IMG/VR virus record: IMGVR_UViG_3300043331_002116
Location: 1-23,344 of that record
Direction: 5' to 3' (one strand)
DNA from: a virus
Length of the DNA: 23,344 nucleotides
Shown in pieces: positions 1 to 5,699 of the stretch. Position numbers and translations under genes: made by a program. The notes beneath the pieces are model-generated. The model did not search any database and was not told the DNA's origin. It worked only from the letters and a program-made list of their open reading frames with translations. How positions within the stretch are numbered: position 1 is the first letter of the stretch; each line of letters opens with the position of its first letter.

Positions 1-732
1 ATCGCCGCGCGTCCCGGCGTCGGGAAGTCCGTCCTCACGCAGAACATCCTCGAGAACGTCGCCGACGCGAACATCCCCGCCGCCCTCTTCACGCTGGAAA
101 TGTCCAAGCGCGAGGTGGCCCTCCGCTCGGTCGTGAGGCAGACGAGACTGCCGCTCAACCGACTCCGTACCGGCCGCCTTTCCAGCACCGACCTCCAGAC
201 CTTCAAGCAGACCCTCACGGCGCTCCAGCGACGCCCCCTCTTCATCGAGGACAAGCCAGGCGTCTCGATGACCGAGCTTCGTGCTCGCGCGCGGCGCCTC
301 AAGGCCAAGCACGGACTCGGCCTCGTGGCGGTCGACTACCTACAGCTGATGCTCGCTGGAGGCTCTACCGAGTCCCGCCAGGTCGAGGTCGCGAACATCA
401 GCCGATCGCTCAAAATGCTCGCGATGGATCTCGACATCCCCGTGATCGCCGTCTCGCAGCTGTCGCGGAAGACGGAGGCCCGAGAGGATCGGCGCCCCGT
501 GCTCTCTGACCTCCGCGACAGCGGAGCGATCGAGCAGGACGCCGACCTCGTGGCCTTCATCTACCGCGAGGAGACATACAAGCAGGTCGACGCCGACCGC
601 GCAGGCGAGGCCGAGCTCATCGTGGCAAAGAACCGGATGGGCGCCCAAGACACGAAGCGCCTCCTCTTCCTCGGCCACCGGCAAACGTTCGCGAACCCCG
701 CCCGCATCCCTCAGACTGGAGGCCCAGAGTGA
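1..732 (+). CDS. dnaB: DnaB-type replicative helicase, C-terminal part (5' end outside window)
   Basis: This is the RecA-fold motor domain of a hexameric replicative helicase, which unwinds DNA ahead of the phage fork. The reading frame is open from base 1, so the N-terminal part lies upstream of the window. Visible motifs are a Walker A (ARPGVGKS, within the first 12 codons), an LEMSK segment typical of DnaB motif H1a, a Walker B (GLVAVDYLQLM), the SQLSR segment of motif H3, and LRDSGAIEQDAD followed by a phage/bacterial DnaB-type end. The C-terminus (about 240 codons from Walker A to the stop) has the usual family length. Its stop codon overlaps the GTG of the next gene (GTGA), which suggests translational coupling. 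Family assignment is firm. Whether it acts with a separate phage primase cannot be seen here. Confidence 0.95.
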   Translation: MAARPGVGKSVLTQNILENVADANIPAALFTLEMSKREVALRSVVRQTRLPLNRLRTGRLSSTDLQTFKQTLTALQRRPLFIEDKPGVSMTELRARARRLKAKHGLGLVAVDYLQLMLAGGSTESRQVEVANISRSLKMLAMDLDIPVIAVSQLSRKTEAREDRRPVLSDLRDSGAIEQDADLVAFIYREETYKQVDADRAGEAELIVAKNRMGAQDTKRLLFLGHRQTFANPARIPQTGGPE

Positions 733-905
733 ACCTGTACGAAGTCGAGGTCTACATCGACGACGACCACCTCCGCACCTACAAGGTCGTGGCCGGAACG
801 TCCGCCGACGCCGAGGACGAGGCCAGACACGCCATCAGCAAGATCATCGGCGTCTCGGCCCGTGAGATCGCGAGCGACGACATCCTGGTCGCACCCGATG
901 CCTGA
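729..905 (+). CDS. Small acidic protein, unknown function
   Basis: This short gene encodes 58 residues and begins with GTG overlapping the helicase stop (GTGA). It reads MNLYEVEVYI at its start and has a beta-strand-like beginning (YEVEVYIDDD) followed by an acidic Ala-rich helix (SADAEDEARHAI) and a second helical part. It resembles the many small phage proteins with one sheet and one helix that carry no assigned function. The next gene's ATG lies inside its last codons (ATGCCTGA), so it sits between two overlapping neighbours. That overlap, plus sensible codon use, is the main support for it being real. No catalytic or metal-binding residues are evident. Confidence 0.7.
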   Translation: MNLYEVEVYIDDDHLRTYKVVAGTSADAEDEARHAISKIIGVSAREIASDDILVAPDA

Positions 906-1221
906 CCGTCAAACGTATCTCGAACTGCTCCACGGCGAGATCGACGCCGCCGGCCAGCACTTCGCCAGCGTCCTCCTCGAGAGCCTCGGGCAGTCGATCG
1001 CGATGTCGACCCAGTCGCAAGCCGACCTCGAGCTACTTCTCGACGACCGACTCGCGAGTCTGGATCCCGTCGACGTCGAGAACCTCGTCGTCCCCGGCTT
1101 CCTCGCCTCCGCCTACGAGCACCTGGGACTCGCGGCCGCAGAGCAGTCGCACGGCTGGCTCGAGGTCTTCTACCGGAACCTCAAGGAACGATACGACGAA
1201 GGGAAAGGGATCGAAGCGTGA
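898..1221 (+). CDS. Hypothetical protein, 107 aa
   Basis: Start chosen at the ATG that overlaps the stop of the preceding small gene (ATGCCTGA); a longer in-frame reading upstream would overlap that gene heavily and has an atypical Arg/Ser-rich beginning. The product is acidic and mostly helical (LELLHGEIDAAGQHFASVLL, then LELLLDDRLASLDP), with a final helix ending in YDEGKGIEA. There is no signal peptide, transmembrane segment or Cys/His cluster. Its stop overlaps a GTG (GTGA) that opens the next, apparently damaged, reading frame. I do not recognise the family. Confidence 0.72.
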   Translation: MPDRQTYLELLHGEIDAAGQHFASVLLESLGQSIAMSTQSQADLELLLDDRLASLDPVDVENLVVPGFLASAYEHLGLAAAEQSHGWLEVFYRNLKERYDEGKGIEA

Positions 1222-1368
1222 GCATCCGCCGGGAAGGAACTCGGACATCGAGACATCACCGTCACCCGCAGGTACTACGCTCGCTTCACGAAAGTCGTCG
1301 ACGACCGGATGCGAGCGCTACTCGACCAGATGGAGGAAGCAGATGGAACAGCTCACCGAGCTGGGTAG
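1218..1368 (+). pseudogene. Frameshifted small gene with tyrosine-integrase-like C-terminal sequence
   Basis: A GTG overlapping the previous stop (GTGA) opens a frame that soon becomes Arg/Ser/Pro-rich and non-protein-like. One frame over, from about 1240, the DNA encodes a convincing segment: ELGHRDITVTRRYYARF, then KVVDDRMRALLDQMEEADG, ending at the TAG at 1366-1368. The LGH...T..YY pattern resembles the last motif of tyrosine recombinases, where the H and the Y are catalytic-site residues. In that second frame there is no start codon after the TGA at 1219-1221. The simplest reading is a gene starting at 1218 with a one-base indel around 1228-1239, real or a sequencing/assembly error. At about 49 residues it could only be a relic of an integrase, or an unrelated small helical protein. 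Confidence 0.4.
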
Positions 1369-1564
1369 AGAGTACGCCAGGGCCAACGCCGACAACTCAG
1401 TCGTCGCGAACGTAGCGCTACACGGACTCGCGAAAGGATGGCCGCAGAGTCACGTCGACGCAGCCATCGCAGCCGTCAACAAGAAGGCCATCGAGGAGTT
1501 CGCTAAGAGCCAGATCCCCGGACTCGCCGGACAGGTCGGCGTCACAACCGGCTGGTTCGACTGA
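1343..1564 (+). CDS. Hypothetical protein, 73 aa
   Basis: It starts at an ATG preceded by AGGAAGCAG, a plausible ribosome binding site, and overlaps the end of the frameshifted reading frame upstream. The product is helical: EQLTELGREYARAN, then an HVDAAIAAVNKKAIEEFAKS helix and a short Gly-rich tail ending in GWFD. There is no membrane segment or metal site. It is the last gene on the plus strand before the convergent non-coding region. I do not recognise the family. The Ala-rich helical pattern and good codon usage support it being expressed. Confidence 0.65.
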   Translation: MEQLTELGREYARANADNSVVANVALHGLAKGWPQSHVDAAIAAVNKKAIEEFAKSQIPGLAGQVGVTTGWFD

Positions 1565-1626
1565 TCCTGGCGGGGACTTCTTGGGGAGCAAACGCCGCAA
1601 TCCTAGTAGCCATCCCGGCTTTCCGG

Positions 1627-1722
1627 TGGGGCGTAGCCAAGTGGAGGCCCCTGCGTAGGATTCTCCGACGCCGCGTGTAGAGCGGGATCGCGCTGCACAG
1701 CGGCCACTTACACCGCGCCCCG
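1627..1722. ncRNA. Candidate structured element (cloverleaf-like foldback)
   Basis: Two 6-bp arms pair over about 95 nt: GGGGCG (1628-1633) with CGCCCC (1716-1721), and AAGTGG (1639-1644) with CCACTT (1704-1709). Between them sit two further hairpins, at 1653-1671 (GCGT.GGA, loop TTC, TCC.ACGC) and at 1681-1694 (AGCG...CGCT). The 5' part resembles the acceptor/D-arm of a tRNA (TGGGGCG TA GCC), but no T-arm is present. It may be a small phage RNA, a decayed tRNA or part of a terminator structure. Either strand could be transcribed. Confidence 0.3.
1663..1683 (+). promoter_or_regulatory. Diverged plus-strand copy of the phage promoter box
   Basis: CTCCGAC, eight bases, then TAGAGC, with TG directly before the TAG. 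This matches the spacing of the four minus-strand elements (GTCCGAC-N8-TAGGAT), with changes in both boxes. No start codon follows at 6-7 nt and no gene lies downstream on this strand, so it is either a relic or the promoter of a non-coding RNA. Confidence 0.25.
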
Positions 1723-1777
1723 TAGGGAACAGGTACAGTCCGTGCGTGGTTCCTGATGGGGACTTTCAGGGGAACAC

Positions 1778-1802
1778 GAAGGGCGCCGACCTGGCGCCCT
1801 TC
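1778..1802. terminator. Bidirectional transcription terminator hairpin
   Basis: A perfect 10-bp stem GAAGGGCGCC / GGCGCCCTTC encloses the 5-nt loop GACCT. It lies where the plus-strand and minus-strand operons converge, 27 bases beyond the stop of the minus-strand operon. There is no strong U-tract on either side, which is common for terminators in high-GC bacteria. The symmetry lets it work for both directions. Confidence 0.7.
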
Positions 1803-1828
1803 TCCGTGCCGGGAACGAGCCGGGTGGC

Positions 1829-2230
1829 CTACCCCTGCTCTCTTTCTCTGTCAGCAGGCCCGAGAGATGAAACACTGGGAGTATCACAAGTAGGAAGAGG
1901 CCTGAGCGAATCGCACACTCGCTCTAGCTCGCGGTGGATCTCCCACTCAACGTCGACGTAGCCGGACAGGTCGACGAGGGAGTCCTCGTGGCCGATCGTC
2001 TGCATCAGACGGGCCTCCTTCACGAGCCGCATCATCGCCGCCACCTCGTGTGGCTCGATGACCTGGCGCGGCGCGAGCTTGTCGCGCAGGCGCACCGTCC
2101 AGAAGGCAGCGATCCGCTGGTGGTTCTCGAGCGGGTGGCCGTAGTCGGCCTGACGGTCACCACGGACGAGGGATGAGGCCCTCTCGCTCGGGGTCACCGG
2201 AAGGGGATGGTCGATCTCGGGGTAGCTCAA
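1829..2230 (-). CDS. DUF6378-like phage protein
   Basis: This 133-residue protein carries the pattern R..ADYGHPLENHQRIAAFW, then PHEVAAMMRLVKEARL, then HEDSLVDLSGY. I recognise this as the DUF6378 family, which is common in phages of Actinobacteria and other groups and has no established function; its all-helical layout with conserved acidic residues is reminiscent of MazG-like proteins, but that is only an impression. The start is TTG, forming a TTGA overlap with the stop of the resolvase-like gene; no internal ATG would retain the conserved part. The last 25 residues are low in complexity. It is the final gene of the long minus-strand operon. Confidence 0.75.
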   Translation of the reverse strand: MSYPEIDHPLPVTPSERASSLVRGDRQADYGHPLENHQRIAAFWTVRLRDKLAPRQVIEPHEVAAMMRLVKEARLMQTIGHEDSLVDLSGYVDVEWEIHRELERVCDSLRPLPTCDTPSVSSLGPADREREQG

Positions 2231-2544
2231 AGCTCACCAGCCTTTCGTTTGAGGTCGAGGTAGTCCGCCTCGGCCAGGAGGTAGAAGGTGCCCGCCCGCG
2301 GATGGTCGCGGGAGAAGAGCGCCAGCACGAAGCGCCGGCCGCGGGCGTACACGCGGTACTTCTTCTCGTTCTTGACGTAGAGCTCGACGGCGGCGTGGCG
2401 CTGGTAGCACTTGCAGTCGACGACCTCGAAGGAGGAAACGACGTCGGGCGCGACCTCGCCGAAGTCCTGCCGCCAGACGCGATCGCCACCGAGGGCCTTC
2501 GCCACGCGCCGCTCGAGCGCCTTCCAGGGGGCCGCGCGGCTCAC
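2227..2544 (-). CDS. PD-(D/E)XK nuclease, Holliday-junction-resolvase-like
   Basis: This 105-residue protein has the core of a restriction-endonuclease-fold enzyme: an N-terminal helix (WKALERRVAKALGG), RQDFGEVAPDVV, then FEVVDCKCY, giving the D...(E)VxCK arrangement of the PD-(D/E)XK site (Asp of APDVV, Glu of FEVVD, Lys of CKC). Size and order resemble small resolvase-like nucleases that phages use on branched DNA, although a homing or repair role is possible. The start is the GTG overlapping the stop of the Zn-ribbon gene (GTGA). A longer reading from 2835 exists but its first 97 residues are a Pro/Arg-rich shadow of the neighbouring gene. Confidence 0.68.
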   Translation of the reverse strand: MSRAAPWKALERRVAKALGGDRVWRQDFGEVAPDVVSSFEVVDCKCYQRHAAVELYVKNEKKYRVYARGRRFVLALFSRDHPRAGTFYLLAEADYLDLKRKAGEL

Positions 2545-2804
2545 TGGGGCCTCAGGCTTTCGCCGCACTTCGGGCACTCGACGGTGCGCCGGAGGTGCTC
2601 CTGGTTGCCGCAATCCGGGCAGATGTTGACCGGGTAGCGCGGGTCGTCCATCACGAAGATCCGGCGGGCGTTCGGGTGGCCCTTCGCGGCGCAGGCGGAG
2701 CGCAGCTGCTCGCGGGACTCCGCGCGCGCCCGCAGAGCCGGACGCAGCTGCGCCAGATACCACCAGACCAGCAGGGCCAGGAGGCCGACGAGGAGGAGCG
2801 TCAC
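2541..2804 (-). CDS. Membrane-anchored zinc-ribbon protein
   Basis: This 87-residue protein has one hydrophobic N-terminal segment (about residues 3-17, LLLVGLLALLVWWYL) followed by an Arg-rich linker and a C-terminal pair of Cys knuckles, CPDCG and CPKCG. Four cysteines spaced like this normally bind one zinc ion. The predicted topology is a single membrane anchor with a zinc ribbon in the cytoplasm. It starts at a GTG in a GTGA overlap with the previous gene and ends in a GTGA overlap with the nuclease. Function unknown. The proximity to the nuclease suggests DNA-related work at the membrane, which is inference. Confidence 0.7.
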   Translation of the reverse strand: MTLLLVGLLALLVWWYLAQLRPALRARAESREQLRSACAAKGHPNARRIFVMDDPRYPVNICPDCGNQEHLRRTVECPKCGESLRPQ

Positions 2805-3157
2805 ACGGGCACCTCTTGGAAAGCGCCGTCAACAAGGGGGCCGAGCTCCTCGCCGAGGTCGATGGGCTGAGAGAGCGCCTTGAACTTCGCCGCGACCCGC
2901 TCGTGGTTCAGGTAGAAGGCGAGGCGCGAGTGGAACCGGGCGTAGCGGTGGGCGTCCTTCGTCTCGCCTGCGAAAGCGAGCGAGTAGCGACACAGCTGGG
3001 AGGCGTACTCACGCTGGTCACGGTTGAGCGGGCCGAAACGATCGTTCCACTCCCAGAGCGCGTGCTCCCACCGCTCGCAAATCTGGGGCCACGCCTTGAA
3101 GACGTCGTTGCCGAACGCCTCCCGCGCGACGACCCAGATGTCCTGCGTGATGCTCAC
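2801..3157 (-). CDS. Hypothetical protein, 118 aa
   Basis: The GTG start overlaps the stop of the upstream gene (GTGA) and its own stop overlaps the next GTG. The protein is rich in aromatic residues and helices (KAWPQICERWEHALWEW, then QREYASQLCRYSLAF and RYARFHSRLAFYL). There is no metal-binding cluster or membrane segment. I do not recognise the family. The unusually high Trp/Tyr/Phe content suggests a compact helical fold. Placement within the recombination operon is the only functional hint. Confidence 0.72.
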   Translation of the reverse strand: MSITQDIWVVAREAFGNDVFKAWPQICERWEHALWEWNDRFGPLNRDQREYASQLCRYSLAFAGETKDAHRYARFHSRLAFYLNHERVAAKFKALSQPIDLGEELGPLVDGAFQEVPV

Positions 3158-3423
3158 TTCGAGCGCCTCGTCCGGTGCCTAGCGCGCTTCGAGGGGATCG
3201 CGTAGGAGCGGGCCTTCGGAGGGTTCCGTAGGCCCGCGGCGCGCGCGGAGCGCCGGTTGACGATGCCGAGCTCCTCCAGCCTCGTCTCCTCTTCGACCTC
3301 CCGCTTCCTCGCCTGATACTCGTCCAGGTCGACGGCGCCGAGCTTCTCCATCTGCTCGATGTCGCGCAGCATCCGAGCTTCCTCGTCGAGCATCTCGTGT
3401 ACGGACGCCATCCGCACGTTCAC
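3154..3423 (-). CDS. Small charged coiled-coil protein, 89 aa
   Basis: The first 55 residues form a highly charged helix with heptad-like spacing (MLDEEARMLRDIEQMEKLG, then EYQARKREVEEETRLEELG). The C-terminal 35 residues are strongly basic and end in RHRTRRSK, suggesting nucleic acid contact. Start taken as the GTG overlapping the exonuclease stop (GTGA); an ATG five codons in (about 3411) is an alternative. It lies directly after the exonuclease gene, so an accessory role for that enzyme is possible but unproven. Family not recognised. Confidence 0.7.
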   Translation of the reverse strand: MNVRMASVHEMLDEEARMLRDIEQMEKLGAVDLDEYQARKREVEEETRLEELGIVNRRSARAAGLRNPPKARSYAIPSKRARHRTRRSK

Positions 3424-4538
3424 AGCCGCACCCCCACTCTTCGGGCAGAGCCACCGAGCGTCTCGGCGCTGCGGAGACAGCAGAGCTCGCCGTAGTCACA
3501 GAAGTCGGCCTTCTGGCCCTTGTCCGCGGGCCGAAAGTGCCCGCCGGCGACGATCCCGGCATAGTCCTTGAGGTCGCGTTCGAGCCAGTCGCGGTCGGCC
3601 TCGGTCATCTCCCACCAGGCGCGGGAGTTCCCGCCACTCGTCTCGCTCCCCTCCGGCACCAGCACCGACCAGTCACACTCCACGCCCGCCTGCCGGACGT
3701 AGTCGATGCCGACGAAGAGCTTCGTCTCGGCTAGGTCGAAGGGCAGCGCAATCGCACCCTCGGCGACCAGCTGCCGAACGGCGACGTCGTACATCACCAG
3801 CTGCCGGTAGTCCTTCTGCTCAGCAGGCTCGGTGCGGTACGTCTTGTAGTCGACGATGCCGAGGCCGAGAAGCTCGCCCTCCGGCGAGACCAGCACCTCG
3901 ATCTCGTCGACATAGCCGGTCAGCGTGAAGCCGCGCCACGAGATCGTGAACGAGAACTCGGTGTGCAGCGCCTTCGGGAGATGGCCCCACTGGCGCGCGT
4001 AGCGCTTCGCGATGATGAGCGAGTCGTCGTAGAACGACGGGAGCGGGTCACGCTCCGAGAAGTCCCACGGCGACTCCTCGACGAGGCGCTCGTTCCACTG
4101 CGAGAGGAGGCGGTACATCGCCTTCGCCGCGTCCGACTCCTTGAAGTGCTTCGTCATCCGCGGGGCCTGCGACTTCTTCCCCTTGTTGCGCGGGTTGGCC
4201 TCGTATGCCTCAGCAGCGGCCTTCTCAGCCCTCAGAACGGCGCCGGAGAGGTTCTGGTACTCGGCCAGGAACTCCTTGACCGCCGTCCCCTCGGTCTCGG
4301 CGATCCACGCCTGCTTCATCAGCGAGACGAGGTCGGTCGACCGATCGAGCGCCCACTTCTCGAGCGCAGCGTGGACGACGGTGCCGAAGAGCGCGAAGGA
4401 GCCGCGGCGGGGCGCCGGGATCTGGTCGATGTAGTGCATCCGGAACGCCACACCGCACTCGGCGAGCTTGTTCGCACGCGACGCCGAGACCTTGCTAGGG
4501 TCGAAGTGCTCCTCTTGGGCGAGAGGCTCGCGGCTCAA
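3420..4538 (-). CDS. Cas4/RecB-like PD-(D/E)XK exonuclease with probable Fe-S cluster
   Basis: This 372-residue protein matches the phage RecB-like/Cas4-like exonuclease family, which resects DNA ends for recombination. Motifs in order: SASRANKLAECGVAFRMHY (residues about 18-36, the start helix carrying Cys28), GTVVHAALE (His56), GYVDEIEV (Asp211), and GLGIVDYKT (Asp230, Lys232), followed by the Q..YRQLVMYD helix (about 241-251). At the C-terminus are Cys337, Cys343 and Cys344. One N-terminal and three C-terminal cysteines is the arrangement that holds a 4Fe-4S cluster in Cas4 and AddB. It starts with TTG in a TTGA overlap with the secreted-protein gene. Its partner is probably the Gp3-like protein three genes upstream. 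Enzymatic family is well supported; the cluster is inferred. Confidence 0.82.
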   Translation of the reverse strand: MSREPLAQEEHFDPSKVSASRANKLAECGVAFRMHYIDQIPAPRRGSFALFGTVVHAALEKWALDRSTDLVSLMKQAWIAETEGTAVKEFLAEYQNLSGAVLRAEKAAAEAYEANPRNKGKKSQAPRMTKHFKESDAAKAMYRLLSQWNERLVEESPWDFSERDPLPSFYDDSLIIAKRYARQWGHLPKALHTEFSFTISWRGFTLTGYVDEIEVLVSPEGELLGLGIVDYKTYRTEPAEQKDYRQLVMYDVAVRQLVAEGAIALPFDLAETKLFVGIDYVRQAGVECDWSVLVPEGSETSGGNSRAWWEMTEADRDWLERDLKDYAGIVAGGHFRPADKGQKADFCDYGELCCLRSAETLGGSARRVGVRL

Positions 4539-5518
4539 CGGACGAAGGGGAGGACGCCGACGCCGCAGTTCTGTCCGCCGTCCGGGTTGACAGACGACTT
4601 GCCGATCGTCTCGCAGCCCGCGGCCGAGACCCGGAACACTCCCGAGTCAGGCAGGACACTCTCAGGGATCGTGACCGTGGCCGACGTCCCCGTCCCCCTC
4701 ACGCTCCAGACCCCGTAGGAGCCGTGGTGGATGTCCGGGTTCACCATCACGAGCCAGCGGGGGTTCGTGCAGGAGGCGACCTTGATCTTGAGCTTGAGGC
4801 TGCCGACAACGGGGTCGTCCATCTCGGAGGCGCGGAAGCCCGCCGAGCCGCGGAAGTCGTCGGAGAAGGTGACGTTGCAGTAGTTGGCCTTCTCGTACCA
4901 GCCGCGGAAAATGATCGCCGGCCCGCGGTCAGAAGCGCTCTTCCGACCAGCCTTGCAGCCGAAGAGCGACTGCCAGCCCGTCGAGGAGAAGTGCTTCTCC
5001 CCACCGTTGGGAGATACGGCCTCGTTGTGATTCCGAGACTCGACGCGCCCACACCGCGTGATGCTCGACGTGCTGCGCGTCAGCGTGACGGGCTGGGCCT
5101 CGTTACTCGACACGGGCTTCCACGGAGGGACGAACGAGTGCGTGACCGTCCGCTTGTCGAGGAAGCCGAGCGCGTTGACGTTGCGGATCGTGCCGCCCTC
5201 GTACTCGTGCGCCAGGGCGAGGACGTCGAGGCGAATCTGGCCCCCGGCCTCGTTCCACGTCTCCATAAAGGGGAAACAGGTCTCGTAGTGGACGTGCGAC
5301 GCCGCCATCGCGTCGTCGATCGACGTCGTCACATCGCCAGGCCCCTCGTGCCACCAGGCCTGCGAGCTCACCCACGAGCGGGCCTCGGGGTAGGACGTCG
5401 AGAACGCAGCGTCGAACGACGGCGTCGTTCCGAAGCAGGCCGAAGCCTGCGCGTTGCCAGAGAGAGCAGCGACCGCGACGAGAAGCGCCGCGACCAGGAT
5501 CACGAACCTACACATCAT
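4535..5518 (-). CDS. Secreted cysteine-rich protein (possible moron)
   Basis: The chosen start is the first of two ATGs at 5513-5518, preceded by GGAGGTTG; the longer reading from 5587 lacks a ribosome site. The 327-residue product begins with a clear Sec signal peptide (MMCRFVILVAALLVAVAALS, cleavage likely after AQASA). The mature part, about 300 residues, has eight cysteines, aromatic residues and beta-rich segments, as expected of a disulfide-stabilised extracellular protein. I see no known catalytic motif. Lying in the middle of a DNA-recombination operon it looks like an acquired cargo gene acting outside the host cytoplasm. Candidate roles are superinfection exclusion, surface modification or a hydrolase; none can be shown from the sequence. 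Confidence 0.75.
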   Translation of the reverse strand: MMCRFVILVAALLVAVAALSGNAQASACFGTTPSFDAAFSTSYPEARSWVSSQAWWHEGPGDVTTSIDDAMAASHVHYETCFPFMETWNEAGGQIRLDVLALAHEYEGGTIRNVNALGFLDKRTVTHSFVPPWKPVSSNEAQPVTLTRSTSSITRCGRVESRNHNEAVSPNGGEKHFSSTGWQSLFGCKAGRKSASDRGPAIIFRGWYEKANYCNVTFSDDFRGSAGFRASEMDDPVVGSLKLKIKVASCTNPRWLVMVNPDIHHGSYGVWSVRGTGTSATVTIPESVLPDSGVFRVSAAGCETIGKSSVNPDGGQNCGVGVLPFVR

Positions 5519-5699
5519 CAACCTCCGAATCGACACAAGGACATCTGTCACACGGGCGTCCATCCCGGAGGCAGGTGCAGTGCCCACACGTCTCGGGGCA
5601 GCCGTAGGCCTCGATCGGGACGTACTTGACCTTCGGCTCCTCGCCCTGAGAGAGGAGGGCCGAGATGACGTTCCAGAACCAGTACCAGGCGGTCGTCAC
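5508..5699 (-). CDS. Cys-rich miniprotein, 63 aa
   Basis: It starts at the GTG overlapping the stop of the Gp3-like gene (GTGA) and its stop overlaps the start of the secreted-protein gene (ATGATGTGTAG). Residues 4-16 are aromatic and hydrophobic (AWYWFWNVISALL), perhaps a short membrane or packing helix. Residues 34-55 hold seven cysteines: C34, C38, C41, C43, C50, C53 and C55, with a His at 40. That density resembles small zinc-binding or metallothionein-like proteins. I do not recognise the family. It is missed if only ATG starts or minimum lengths above 63 residues are considered. Confidence 0.68.
   Translation of the reverse strand: MTTAWYWFWNVISALLSQGEEPKVKYVPIEAYGCPETCGHCTCLRDGRPCDRCPCVDSEVDDV

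Larger units (their letters stand above)
1565..1828. other. Non-coding region between convergent operons
   Basis: These 264 bases lie between the end of the plus-strand genes and the end of the minus-strand operon. I see no credible reading frame on either strand. The region holds a foldback structure (1627-1722), a diverged copy of the promoter box (1663-1683) and a perfect hairpin that is the likely bidirectional terminator (1778-1802). The listed sub-features give details. Confidence 0.75.

Noticed and set aside
1218-1415. 65-aa reading frame starting MSIRREGTRTSRHHRH
   Set aside because: The composition (Arg, Ser, Pro, Thr) is that of a wrong frame; the adjacent frame carries the protein-like sequence, so I treat it as a frameshifted gene.
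1600-1605. Minus-strand TAGGAT as a fifth promoter
   Set aside because: No GTCCGAC at the fixed distance upstream and no start codon 6-7 bases downstream.
1627-1722. tRNA gene
   Set aside because: The 5' end looks like acceptor plus D-arm (TGGGGCG TA GCC AAGTGGA GGC), but there is no T-arm with a TTCRA loop and no clean 5-bp anticodon stem.
2545-2835. Long form of the resolvase-like protein starting at 2835
   Set aside because: The extra N-terminal part is Pro/Arg-rich and overlaps the Zn-ribbon gene, whose Cys knuckles are clear; the GTG in the GTGA overlap is a better start.
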